A stretch of 64,000 nucleotides of DNA, taken from assembly GCF_004193775.1 (NCBI RefSeq), contig NC_041021.1, positions 14,341,198-14,405,197 on the forward strand, in the 5' to 3' direction. The position numbers were made by a program, and so were the translations under genes. Below the pieces are notes generated by a model. That model did no database searches and was not told the origin of the DNA. It saw nothing but the letters and a program-made list of their open reading frames with translations. Below, piece after piece: positions 54,502 to 64,000 of this stretch (position 1 is the first letter of the stretch; each line of letters begins with the position of its first letter). This DNA is from Glycine soja (taxonomy: Eukaryota > Streptophyta > Magnoliopsida > Fabales > Fabaceae).

Positions 54502-56165
54502 ATAAGGGTTTCAATTTCATGGAAAAAGGACTGAAAAATAACTTAGAAAATATTTTCTGAAAAATAGTCCTTTCACTAAGCATAAGCCTCGCGCTAAGCG
54601 CATCTCTGTTCATGCGCTAAGCTGCGAGTCTTAAGCGCTTAGCGCCCAACCCCTGCATCTGAGGCTGATTTGGTCCGCTAAGCTGGCCAAGGTTGAGCTA
54701 AGCTAACTTCGATTCAATCTGAATTCAGCTAAGCTTCAGCCTGATCGCTAAGTGACAACTTATCCATGGCTAAGTGGGACCTATTGTCACCAAGCACAAT
54801 TCCTTACGGCCTTAATTGAGGTCCATGACGCTAAGCGCCAGTCATGGCAGCTAAGCGAGATTCTTTGCTGCAATATGAGCACTAAGCGAGTACCTCTCAG
54901 CTAAGCGCGTGCTCCTCTATACTTAAGATGCATCATTTTAGCTAAGCTGGCCAGAGCCAAGCTTAGCGAGAGTTGCAGCTTTTCTAATCCACAGACCTCG
55001 CTAAGCGGACATACCCTCGTGCTAAGCCAAGTTTCTGTGTTAAAAAAAAATCTGATTTTGAATTTGAAACGTCAGCTAAGCGCACGTGTTCACTAAGCAA
55101 GCCTGGTTGAGAAACCAAATGTCTCTCTTGCTCGCTTAGCGCAATAGTCCGCTAAGCAAATGTATCGAAAAACTGCTTAAGTGAGTGTAACAGCAGTTAC
55201 ACTCACATTTGCCAGATTACAGAAACCTCGTCTCTGCATTCTCTCTCTCCAAAAATTTGCACATTTTGCATTTGTACTTTCTTTGTGCATTTTCAACTTT
55301 GAAGCATCAATCATACACCATCCAAGTAAGTTCCTTGATTCTTTTTCTCTTTTTCATGTCTTAACTTTTGGGTAGAAGACTTCAACTGTAGCTTTAGATT
55401 TTTAGGGTTTTTATGTTTTGTTAGAATTGGTTTAAGATTAGGGCTATGTACGCTTGTATACTAAATTGAGTATGGCGCACACATTGCATGTCTGATATGC
55501 CTTTAAGAGGCGTGAAAAGTGCGAGAAAACGAGCTGCATTTTCTGCATTTTCTGGAAAATGCGATGAACTCGCTAAGCGAGAATGCTGCGCTAAGTGAGT
55601 TCATCAATACTCATTGTATGTAAGCATTATCTGAAGAACTCGCTAAGCACGCTTACCGCGCTAAGCACGCTTACCGCGCTAAGCGAGTTCATCCTTGGAG
55701 GATGAACACTCATCCTCTTGCTGAACTACCTGTGGCTAAGCGAGGCTGAATCGCTAAACCCAGGTAACTTAACCAATTTTTTTGGTGATAGCCGCACGCT
55801 AAGCCGAGCGTTCCTGAGCCAAGCGCAATTAGATGCGGCATCCGCTGAGCTAAGCGAGCTTCACTCGCTAAGCTCTTAACACTTAGTGAAATTTTTGAAG
55901 AGTTGGTGTCGTTAAGTGCAGCCTTCATGGAGCTTAGCACAAATCCTCGACACATGTTCAACTTAGCAGGCGCTTTTCCGCTAAGCCAATTCTGCAGAAT
56001 CTAAAAATTCTGCAACTTCCGCTAAGCGGCTCCACATGTCGCTAAGCGATAGTTTTTTTTATAAAGGCCAGCTAAGCGGCCAGTGTCTTTTACAGTTTTA
56101 TTTTTCAATTTTTTAAATTTTTTTTAACTGTGTCCTAATCAAATATTTGATTCCTTTGTCTGTAG
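54502..56165 (+). repeat. GCTAAGC palindrome field upstream of D env-like ORF
   Basis: 1.6 kb of non-coding D sequence with more than 30 GCTAAGC or GCTTAGC motifs between about 54575 and 56080. Flanking bases often extend the inverted repeat in different ways: CTCGCTAAGCGAG (about 55570), CCGCTAAGCGG (about 56020), TCGCTAAGCGA (about 56040). A possible leader exon (CT-rich, about 55235-55325) ends at CCAAGTAAGT, and a pyrimidine tract ending CTGTAG directly precedes the ORF. Confidence 0.75.
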
Positions 56166-57623
56166 ATGTCTTCTAGAAAAAGAAAGAGCATTGGTGCAAG
56201 GCCCACATCTCAATATGACACAAAAAGATTTCACTCCTTCAAGGCACGAACCAGATACACAGACAATGTGCTAGGAAGACATATACTAGCCGAGAGGAAG
56301 GTAGAAATATACCATACGGAGTTGGATAAGTTCAAGGCTGAATTGGAGAGGTGTAACTTCCATAAGCGCCTCACCAATTTAGCTAACAGCATCATCGACC
56401 TAGCCTTGGTGAAGAAGTTCTATGCCAACCTCTATAGTCCCAAGGGGCCTTCCCCAAAACAAGTCAAAATCTGAGGCCACTTGATAAAAATTGATGCAGA
56501 CAGCCTCAACACCTTCTTGGAGACACCTGTGGTACTGGTTGAGGGAGAATCCTTACTCGCTTACTGCAGATACTATAGGTTGCCTATAGACTTCAGAGAG
56601 ATAGAGGCTGCTTTATGCATACCTGGCCGAGGGTTCATCTTGAACTCTGAGGGCCATCTTGGGAGGATTATCAGGAAGGATTTGACTACACTAGCTCAAG
56701 TGTGGAGTGTCCTCTCATACTCCAACTTGGCCCCCACATCACATACCTCTGATCTGATAGTGGACAGAGCTAGGCTGATCTTTGGCCTAGTCTCTCACTT
56801 GGATATGAACATAGGAGCACTGATTTCTGGCTAGATGACTTCTATAGCCCAGTCTAACACCTCTAGACTTGGGTTCCCTACTCTAATCATGGCATTATGC
56901 AGAGCCAGATGGGTTGTATCTGATAGCCTTACCTTCGAGCGCCTGAGCCCGATCATTAACTTGGCCTACATCAGGAAGAACTGGTGGAACCCCGAGGATC
57001 TAACAATCTCTATCCGAGGGGCCCGGAGGGCGAGGGTAAGGCCAGCCGAGCTTCCTTCTACTTCTGCAACTCCTACTCTAGCATCCACTTCAGCAGCACC
57101 TTTTGTCCCAACTCAGACAAATTCTCAGCGCTTTGAAGCCATGCTCCAAAGCATTCATCAGGGACAGATCATTTTACTATAGATTTTACAAATGATAGCA
57201 CCTCCAGACTCTATTCCTTTTATTGAATAATTTAATGAGATGGTAGCCTGGCCCGGGACCCAACCTTGTCTTCATAAGGAAGACGAAGGTCCCACAACCC
57301 ATGTACCTCAACATATAGAGGATAAGTCATCCGAGGCCACCATCCCAGAGCCATTTGATATAGGAGAAGAGGCAGAGGAGACACAGGCGAGATGGGTAGC
57401 TGTTACCTCTCCTGAGCGATCCCTTGAGGCTACTCCAGAGCCTTCTACACCAGTGGTAAACCTACCCTCACCTCAGCTTGCAGCACACCCCTCCACTCCT
57501 CTTCTACAGATGCTAGAGGATCCAACTATACCAATCCTAGCTGTGGACACTTCTCCTCCCACTACTCCAGTTCTTCAACTGACAGATGAGAAGGATGGTC
57601 AAACACAGGACACACGGGACTAG
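56166..57623 (+). pseudogene. Env-like / plant transposon protein ORF of element D
   Basis: A 485-codon frame starting MSSRKRKSIGARPTSQYD, with a basic nuclear-signal-like start. It aligns with the E ORF: YDTKRFHS, LVKKFYANLYSP, RKDLTTLAQVWSVLSYSNL. Four in-frame stops (56472, 56832, 57180, 57229) interrupt it, but no frameshift is needed, so decay is by point mutation only. The C-terminal third is rich in P, T, S and E. In Calypso-type elements this ORF occupies the env position. No transmembrane segment is obvious. Confidence 0.8.
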
Positions 57624-58981
57624 TCACAGGAATTTTGATTCTAGATGATTTTTTTTTTGCTTTTTGATTTATTATTATTATAATTTTTGTTTTTGTACAT
57701 TATTTCCTTTATGTCTACATATACTACTAGTTTTATTTATGGGTAATTAGTTGGCTCATCCTGAAGCATCCTGAATAGTTTAACTTAATTTTTAATGGTA
57801 TGGCAGTGAATTAGTTACTTATTTTGTGAAAATGGATGTATGTTTTCATTTTGAATTGAATGCATGATCGTGATGGAGTTTGTGTTTCCTTTCATGAGTT
57901 TGAGCAAATGTGTATGTTAGATAAAGAAAGAACAAGAATGTGAACTTGCAGTTAGAATTGTTAGTCAATAGACAGATTGATTGTGAAAGAAAAGCTTGAA
58001 CCAAAACCGGTGAGAGTGTGCCCTTAAACTGTGAGTGAACGACTAGCTGTGAGTGATAATCTTTGCATGAGTCTCTGAATTTTAGAATGAAATGTATAAA
58101 TGAGGACATGATGAAGGCCATGATTGTACATACATAAGTTTTTTTTTTACCAAACAGCTTACCTTGAATGATAATTGCATCCTTTGCTCCCTTTCTTAGC
58201 TGAATGATATTGTCAAAAATTTGAACCCTGAACTAAAATAATTATCTCTTGATACCTTGTTTAGATTTTAGGAGAGCATATGGTTGAAGGAAAATTTACT
58301 CTAAATTTGGGGGAAGGAAGTTAATTAGAATGAAAAGAAAAAGGTTAAGCATCAACACACACAACAAATAAGTTGTATGTTAAAAAAAAGAAAGGAAAGA
58401 ATAAATTGTGCTATTACAATAAAGTCAAAAGCAACTTGAGAGGAAAAGATAGTGAGAAAGCTACTTGTATAATACAAGACCATTGGGATAAGTCAAGGAT
58501 TTGTGCTCTCTTAAAATCTAAGCCTTTGAATCCTAGAAAAACCAATGAATTTTTGTAGCCAAGCCTCACTACAAACCTGAGAAAGTCCTTCTGATTCTGT
58601 TTATACATTTATGGCTTTATGGCATGAGATGAAATTCAAAGATTGGACCTCTTGCTAGTTGTTATTAATGAATAGCTTAAACACTTGTGCTTGAGTGAAA
58701 CAGTAGCCATGAGACTGTGCTTTAAGCTACTTTCCTTGATATCTGTCTTATGCCTATCTTCATTTATTTGTTCAGGTTACATTTTATTCTTCTCTTTGGA
58801 TAACTACATACCTTGTGAAAGACAAGTGATGAGGGCATTTTACTCCATTCTCTTATCATGCAATCAGTCACTTTGTAGCATACACTTTTGTACATAGCCA
58901 TTGCATGTCATTGTCACTTGAGGACAAGTGAGTTGTTCTCTTTTTGCTTGAGGACAAGCAAAACTGTAAATTTGGGGAAGT
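57624..58981 (+). other. 3' UTR and polypurine tract of element D
   Basis: Non-coding. The end contains TTGCTTGAGGACAAGCAAA (a CTTG..CAAG inverted repeat, about 58946) and the polypurine tract TTTGGGGAAGT (58971-58981), both typical of Athila 3' ends. Confidence 0.7.
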
Positions 58982-60395
58982 TGTTAGTCGGTCGAAACGA
59001 CTAACTTTTGTGATAAAACTTGTATTAATTGTATCAAACTCTCCCAATTTATGGTTATTTTGTAATGTTATAAGTATTTTTTGTTATGTATAGGTAATAA
59101 ATACTTAGTATTTCCATTTTGTGTGTTTAATAATCATTTTCTCTCAATTTCAGGTTAATTAGGTAAGCTTTGGAAAAGGCTATTTTTTCCTTCTCGCTAA
59201 GCTAATCCGCTGGCTTAGTGAGCATCCGCTAAGTGCAACATTCTTGGGCTAAGCGCGAGGAAGAATCCAAAACAAGATGAGTTGTACAGGTTCACTAAGC
59301 GCACTGCTTCATCTCTCTAAGCGCACCGCTTTAGTTCATCTGCTAAGCGAGAAAGGCACGCTAAGCCAAAAAGCACTAACATGCGCTAAGCGGTCCATAC
59401 GTGTGCTAAGCGCACGAGCATGAACAAAGCCACCTATTTAAGCCTGAAATCAGATTTTGTGAAGGGAGTTTGGACTAGGATTCAGAGCTTTGCATGTCTA
59501 GGGTTTCTAGAGAGAGAAAGGTCTAAGTTTCAGAGAGTTTTGGGAGATTTTGCTGTGTGAAGATCTGCAAAGACTAGAGCTCGAAGCAGGAGCCAGTTTG
59601 AGAGCTTTAGATGAGTTTGTGAGTGATTGTGAGATCCTAGAGGTGAAGGAGACATCCTCACCACTTGTATTTTTGCAATCTTTCATCTTGTTCTTCTCTT
59701 TGTTGTTATGAAGGCTTCCTGTTATCGAAAGCTAAATCCTCTGTTGGATCTTCCCTGTATGTACCTGATGTAAATATATGTCTATCTATTTAATGATGTC
59801 TTGTGTGTTCTCTGTTCTATCTGCTTTTCATTCCAGTATGCCTTTACCTTGATCACATAGATGCATGTTTTGTTAGGGTCTTTCAACAGTGGAAACTGGT
59901 CTGACTCTAAAGTCCTTGATAGTGCAGGGCTGAGTTGTTGTGCTTTCACGAGGAATCAGGGTGCGATAAGTTAGTTGAGTATGTGTGTCTTAATGCGGTC
60001 CTGGTTGAGTTGAATCTTACAAGAGTAATCTGTGGACGATGCTTGATCAGGATTAGGCTAAGCTATCATGAGGAATTGGGGTTTAGTATTTCAGGAGGCA
60101 CCATAAGAACACATGAGCATTGTTAGATAGAGAATATTTTTTTAGCATCAGGCACCTATTACGAAGACCAGCGTGTTCTCTACTTGTTTTTACACATCAT
60201 TTCTCTCGCATGATTTTTCTTTCTTTTTGCACAGATAGTCTATACACTTGTTCATATTCACACTTACTTTTACACAATAGACACCTATTTGCTGAAATTG
60301 CTTAACAAATAATACAAGTTCCCGAGTGTTCGATACTCGGTTCTTACCGTTTTATACTACTTGTGTGATCTGGTGCACTTGTCGGAAACCAAACA
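58982..60395 (+). repeat. 3' LTR of element D
   Basis: 1414 bp starting TGTTAGTCGG and ending CAAACA. GCTAAGC cluster at 59196-59418 and TATTTAA at 59435-59441. Followed by the AACGT TSD copy. Confidence 0.92.
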
Positions 60396-60400
60396 AACGT

Positions 60401-62047
60401 GTCTCAACTGATTAAAAATTTATCCTTCTTAATGTTACTATATTCAATTAGGCTTTACTACTAAGTTATGAGAAAGTAAAGAACAAAAACAATAACTTAG
60501 ACAAAAGTAAAGTGGAAATAAAAAGTATACAGCGGAAAAGTAAAAAGTGTAGGAAAGAAGAAGACAAACACAAGATTTATACTGGTTCGGCAACAACCCG
60601 TGCCTACATCCAGTCCCCAAGAAACCACCAGTTCTTGAGATTTCCAATAACCTTGTAAAATCCTATACAAGTAAAGGTCCACAAGGGATGTACCCTACCT
60701 TGTTCTCTTTTAACAACCAAGTGGATGTAGCCTCCACTTGAACTGATCCACAAGAGATGTACCCTCTCTTGTTCTCAGTATTACAACCCAAGTAGATGTA
60801 CGCTCTACTTGTACCACAAAGGATGTACCCTCCAATGTGTTAAGACAAAGAATTCTTAGGCGGTTAGTCCCTTGAATCTTTGTAAGGGGAAACAAAAGAT
60901 ATCTCAGGCGCTTAGTCCTTTGAAATCTTTTGTTCAAAGGGAAGGGGAAGAATCAAAAGAATTCTCAGGCGGTTAGTCCTTTGAAATCTTTTGTTCAAAA
61001 GGAAGGGGAAGAATCAAAAGAATTCTCAAGCGGTTAGTCCTTTGAATCTTTTGGCAAGAGGGAAAAGGAATGAAGAAGAAGAATAGCACAAGTTTTTGGC
61101 CAATGAACTTTTCTTGAATAAAGAAAGTATTTAACAAAAACTCTTAGAAAGATTATGATAAATGAATCAAAAAATCTGAGTTTGAATGAAAGGAATCAGT
61201 CTCTTTTAAAATTCGTGCCATAGTCACATATTTATAGTCATTTGATGACTCAAGTTAAAAGTTTATGACTCTTGGCAATTTCTTCAAAAACTAGTCACTT
61301 TTAAAAGTTGTGACTCTTTTGAAAAACTAGTCACTTTAAAAGTTGTGACTCTTTTAGAAAACTAGTCACTTAAAGGTTGTGACTTTTGAAAAAATCTTCA
61401 GAAACAAGTGACTTTAAGAATTGTGAATTTTGGTAATTTATTTTTCAAAATAAGTCATTGGTAATCGATTATCATCATAGTGTAATCGATTACACATCAA
61501 CAGATGTGACTCTTCATGTTTAAATTTGAAAATCAAAATGTTTAGAAACACTGGTAATCGATAACACATTGTGTAATCGATTACACAAGTTTGAAACTGT
61601 TTTATCACAAGTTGTGACTCTTGAAATTTGAAATCTAATGTTTTAAAACATTGGTAATTGATTACATGCTTATGGTAATCGATTACAACTTTGAAAATCA
61701 GTTTGAAAAGAATGTTGGCTACTGGTAATCGATTACTGCCTTATGGTAATTGATTACCAGAGAGTAAAACTCTTGGTAAAAGATTTTTCTTTGAAAAGTT
61801 CTGTTGAAGAAAATTGTGCTATTCAATATTTTGAAAAACTCTTTTAATACTTATCTTAATTGAGTCTTCTCTTGAATCTTCACTTTTAATCTTGATTCTT
61901 GAAACTTGCTTTGATTGAACGACTCTTTGATTCTTGAAACTTGCTTTGATTGAACGACTCTTTGATTCTTGAAACCTCATTGACTCTTGATTCTTGACTT
62001 GAGTTTTTGGCATCATCAAAATAAACTTGGAAAACATTGCTTCCACA
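60401..62047 (-). repeat. Element B 5' LTR, outer fragment
   Basis: The rest of the LTR that starts at 11732. On the minus strand it begins TGTGGAAGC at 62047. A minus-strand TATA box (TATAAATA) is at 61229-61236. It carries paired GTAATCGATTAC palindromes upstream of that box (61461-61760), and downstream the ACTAACCGCCT-type (about 60843-61060) and GGGTACA-type (about 60680-60835) hairpins, as in element A. One stem is CAAGTGGA/TCCACTTG where A has CTAGTGGA/TCCACTAG. Confidence 0.9.
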
Positions 62048-62159
62048 CTAATTACTATGAATTTAAAGCATATTTAATGCTGAGACATGAATTGTAAAAA
62101 CTGTAAAGTAAGTAAATGTAAACTACAATTACAAAATTGTCTAAACATCCTAAGTTTTG

Positions 62160-63592
62160 TTTTTAACTTTCAAATAGTACTTTGCCCACTGGATGTGAAG
62201 CACCTTCAATCTCGAAATACTACATGATATAATAAAACATAAGTTAATAATATATTAGCAATCATAACAAAATGAAATTTGGTGAATTAAAAATTACCAT
62301 TTCCCAATTATTCTTGAAATTTCCTAAGATTATAGTTGACATCCAATGCATGACGTAATACCCACACTCAGTGCTTCCTTTTTGTCTATTACACTAAATA
62401 CATTATGAAATTTAGATATTCAACATTGAGTACAAATTAGTCTACACAGTACTAAAATATAAGTAGAAACATATTTTTTAAATGACTTACTTTAACAACA
62501 ATCCACCTAGCAGAAGGCTTGGATTTACTTTGTTGAGTATCGTCAAGTCCTTTCAAAGCATTATTGAACACAAACATGGATGCTTATTGTACAATTAAAA
62601 TTTTGATGTTCCTGACTAATGCTAATGCAAATGTATTGAAAACAACATTGACATATTAATTATGCCTTTGAGGTAGTTGTCTGGCCTATTATGCTTCGAA
62701 CAAAACCAAATGACAACATTTTCCTTAGGCAAAATGACGACCATTTGCCAATATGCACTGTAGTGGAGACCAATGTAGGTTATTATACTATTATACATTA
62801 TTTAAATTCATTTGTTTAGTTTAAGTTACCCATTCAGGTAGGCTCCTAAGTACACATCCCGTTTTGAATTTTGCATTCAGTTCTTAATGTAAATTTCTGA
62901 TTCAAATTGCGATTGGCCATACACATCGGTATTCCCCACTTGCATACTTGTCTCAGTCATATGCCTATTGTTGTTAACACAAAGTAAATTATGCATGAAG
63001 GTAAAACAATAATTTAGGTAATTAACAATAATCTAAATTGACTTACAGAATCCACAACTGTATAATAGAGATGCTGAGCATTTACCACCATGTGCTATTT
63101 CAGAAAAATCTTCATGCTTTATGTACAAGGGGAAATCTTCATTAAACATGCAAAACAAGGTAGCATCCCTCATAACCTACAATGGCTTCAGAAAAAGCTA
63201 TGGGATGGTCAATGTCATTAGATATAGGGGATCATCAACCTCATGATCCGACCCATTTGCAGGTTTCTCTGGTCCCACTGCTCCTTGTTTATTCAACATA
63301 GTTAATTGACATAATTTAATCACAGTAAACATTTTAATGGAAAAAATAAGCATTTAATGACACTAAAATACATGTTCTGATAAACGCTTAACAAGATGTG
63401 TCAGCCAAGCAAGGAATGAGTTAAGAGCTTGTCCCATGACCTTAACCTCTTTAGTGGGTACAGGAATGAGAGCATTTGCATCTCTAACCTCCTCAACACC
63501 AACCTTGACTTGATCATGCAACAAAGGAATGTTGTGAACAGTTGTGGATCTCTCATAAACTCTTCCTAGGGAAACCAGGCGGGGAGGATATT
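62160..63592 (-). pseudogene. CACTA-associated C48 (Ulp1-like) peptidase region
   Basis: Minus strand. An open segment (63592-63363) reads PPRLVSLGRVYERSTTVHN to KEVKVMGQALNSFLAW, a DUF8039-like block I know from plant CACTA elements. Further blocks are GSDHEVDDPLYLMTLTIP (about 63250-63190), DFPLYIKHEDFSEIAHGG (about 63140-63090) and the Ulp1-like core YWQMVVILPKENVVIWF (about 62753-62703). A GT..AG intron (62490-62394) precedes the exon 62393-62298, which has the cysteine motif STECGYYVMHWM. The expected catalytic histidine before WQM is tyrosine (codon at 62751-62753). Several stops occur. Such domains resemble SUMO proteases, but activity is unlikely. Confidence 0.7.
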
Positions 63593-64000
63593 ATTCGATG
63601 TATAACCCACATTTGTCTGAGTCACCCGTGTCTGGATCGTTCCCTGAGGGATCAACCCACAATTGTTGCATCAAGATGTGACAATCGTGAGACTTTAAGC
63701 CTACCAACTTAAGATCCTTCAAATGCACAAGGCTCTTAATATTTGAAGAGTATCCTTGTGGGACTTTGACCTAGTGTAGGCACTGACAAAAACTTATCTT
63801 CTCCTTTCTGGACAAAGTATCACAAGCTGGAGGCAAGTATATGTTTTTGCCATCAGACCTTGGATGTAACGACGCTCGTATACCCATCTCAGCTAGATCT
63901 TGGCGAGTATTCAAACCATCTTTCGTCTTTCCTTGAATGTTAAGGAGTGTCCCAATGACACTATCACATACATTTTTCTCTACATGCATAACATCAATAC
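63593..64000 (-). pseudogene. CACTA (En/Spm) Tnp2-like transposase fragment
   Basis: Minus strand, entering from beyond the right edge. It reads HVEKNVCDSVIGTLLNIQGK, GLNTRQDLAEMGIR and LPPACDTLSRKEKISFC, a conserved part of plant Tnp2-type transposases. An in-frame TAG is at about 63771. It continues as VKVPQGYSSNIKSLVHLKDL and SHDCHILMQQL before joining unrelated sequence near 63660. The rest of the transposase is missing here, so an internal deletion probably fuses it to the peptidase region. The DDE core is not in the window. Confidence 0.82.

Larger units (their letters stand above)
11791..60395 (+). mobile_element. Athila/Calypso-like Gypsy element D
   Basis: LTRs at 11791-13206 and 58982-60395, flanked by AACGT on both sides (11786-11790 and 60396-60400). 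The primer binding site resembles the Asp-tRNA type used by Athila elements. Gag and protease remain on the left and an env-like ORF on the right, but no RT, RNase H or integrase is found between them, so D is a deletion derivative. Element E is inserted after protease. In soybean the Athila-type elements with an env-like gene are called Calypso; this assignment is from recognition, not a search. Confidence 0.88.
9945..62047 (-). mobile_element. Minus-strand Copia element B, host of A and D
   Basis: A second Copia element, related to A but in the opposite orientation. Its pol fragment (9945-11690), primer binding site (11718-11729) and 5' LTR (11732-11790 plus 60401-62047) are visible. Its 3' half lies beyond element A, outside the window. 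The LTR is split by element D with a perfect AACGT duplication. The outer LTR edge is at 62047 (TGTGGAAGC on the minus strand), with CTAAT as the flanking 5 bp. Confidence 0.88.

Noticed and set aside
56166..57623. True retroviral envelope gene
   Set aside because: No signal peptide, membrane anchor or cleavage site visible; basic N-terminus and transposon-protein-like domain instead.

Overview
This window is pericentromeric-type plant DNA built almost entirely of nested LTR retrotransposons. I see no host gene, rRNA or tRNA gene, bacterial operon or CRISPR array. The repeat families look like those of soybean (Glycine) or a close legume: GTAATCGATTAC-rich Copia LTRs, a GCTAAGC-rich Athila/Calypso-like element, Tat/Ogre-like elements with an extra ORF1 and a double RNase H, and a CACTA transposon with a C48-peptidase-like region. 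The species call is inference from recognised families.

Nesting order, read from target-site duplications (TSDs). A minus-strand Copia element (B, about 9945-62047) abuts a decayed CACTA transposon (62053-64000). B was hit twice: by plus-strand Copia element A (before position 1 to 9944, in B's pol) and by Athila-like element D (11791-60395, in B's 5' LTR, TSD AACGT). D contains Tat/Ogre-like element E (16000-54496, TSD CTAGC). E contains its relative F (26888-45037, TSD TTGTG, in E's integrase). F contains a solo Copia LTR (G, 35019-35766). Element A was itself hit just after its primer binding site by a 3.9-kb LTR-like unit (C, 951-4851, TSD GAGCA).

Coding content. A keeps gag and a 3' env-like ORF but has lost pol. 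B keeps protease, integrase and the start of RT. D has gag, protease and an env-like ORF but no RT, RNase H or integrase. E has ORF1, gag-protease with a G-patch, an intron, RT, RNase H, second RNase H, integrase (split by F) and a 3' env-like ORF, with a few nonsense and frameshift breaks. F has decayed ORF1 and gag, no pol, and a fragment of the same 3' ORF, yet its LTRs are almost identical.

The most unusual feature is not a gene. The LTRs and 3' untranslated regions are packed with short inverted repeats in which the loop is conserved and the two stem arms change together. These include loops GGGTACA and ACTAACCGCCT in the Copia LTRs, GGTCCAAC-loop and CTACGTAG-GAGGA hairpins in E and F, an 18-copy 24-bp hairpin minisatellite, a 127-bp array with four hairpins per unit, paired GTAATCGATTAC palindromes 20-21 bp apart, and GCTAAGC palindromes. 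Most would lie in the transcribed leader or 3' UTR of the element RNA. This points to selection for RNA (or cruciform) structure that no standard annotation of these elements names.
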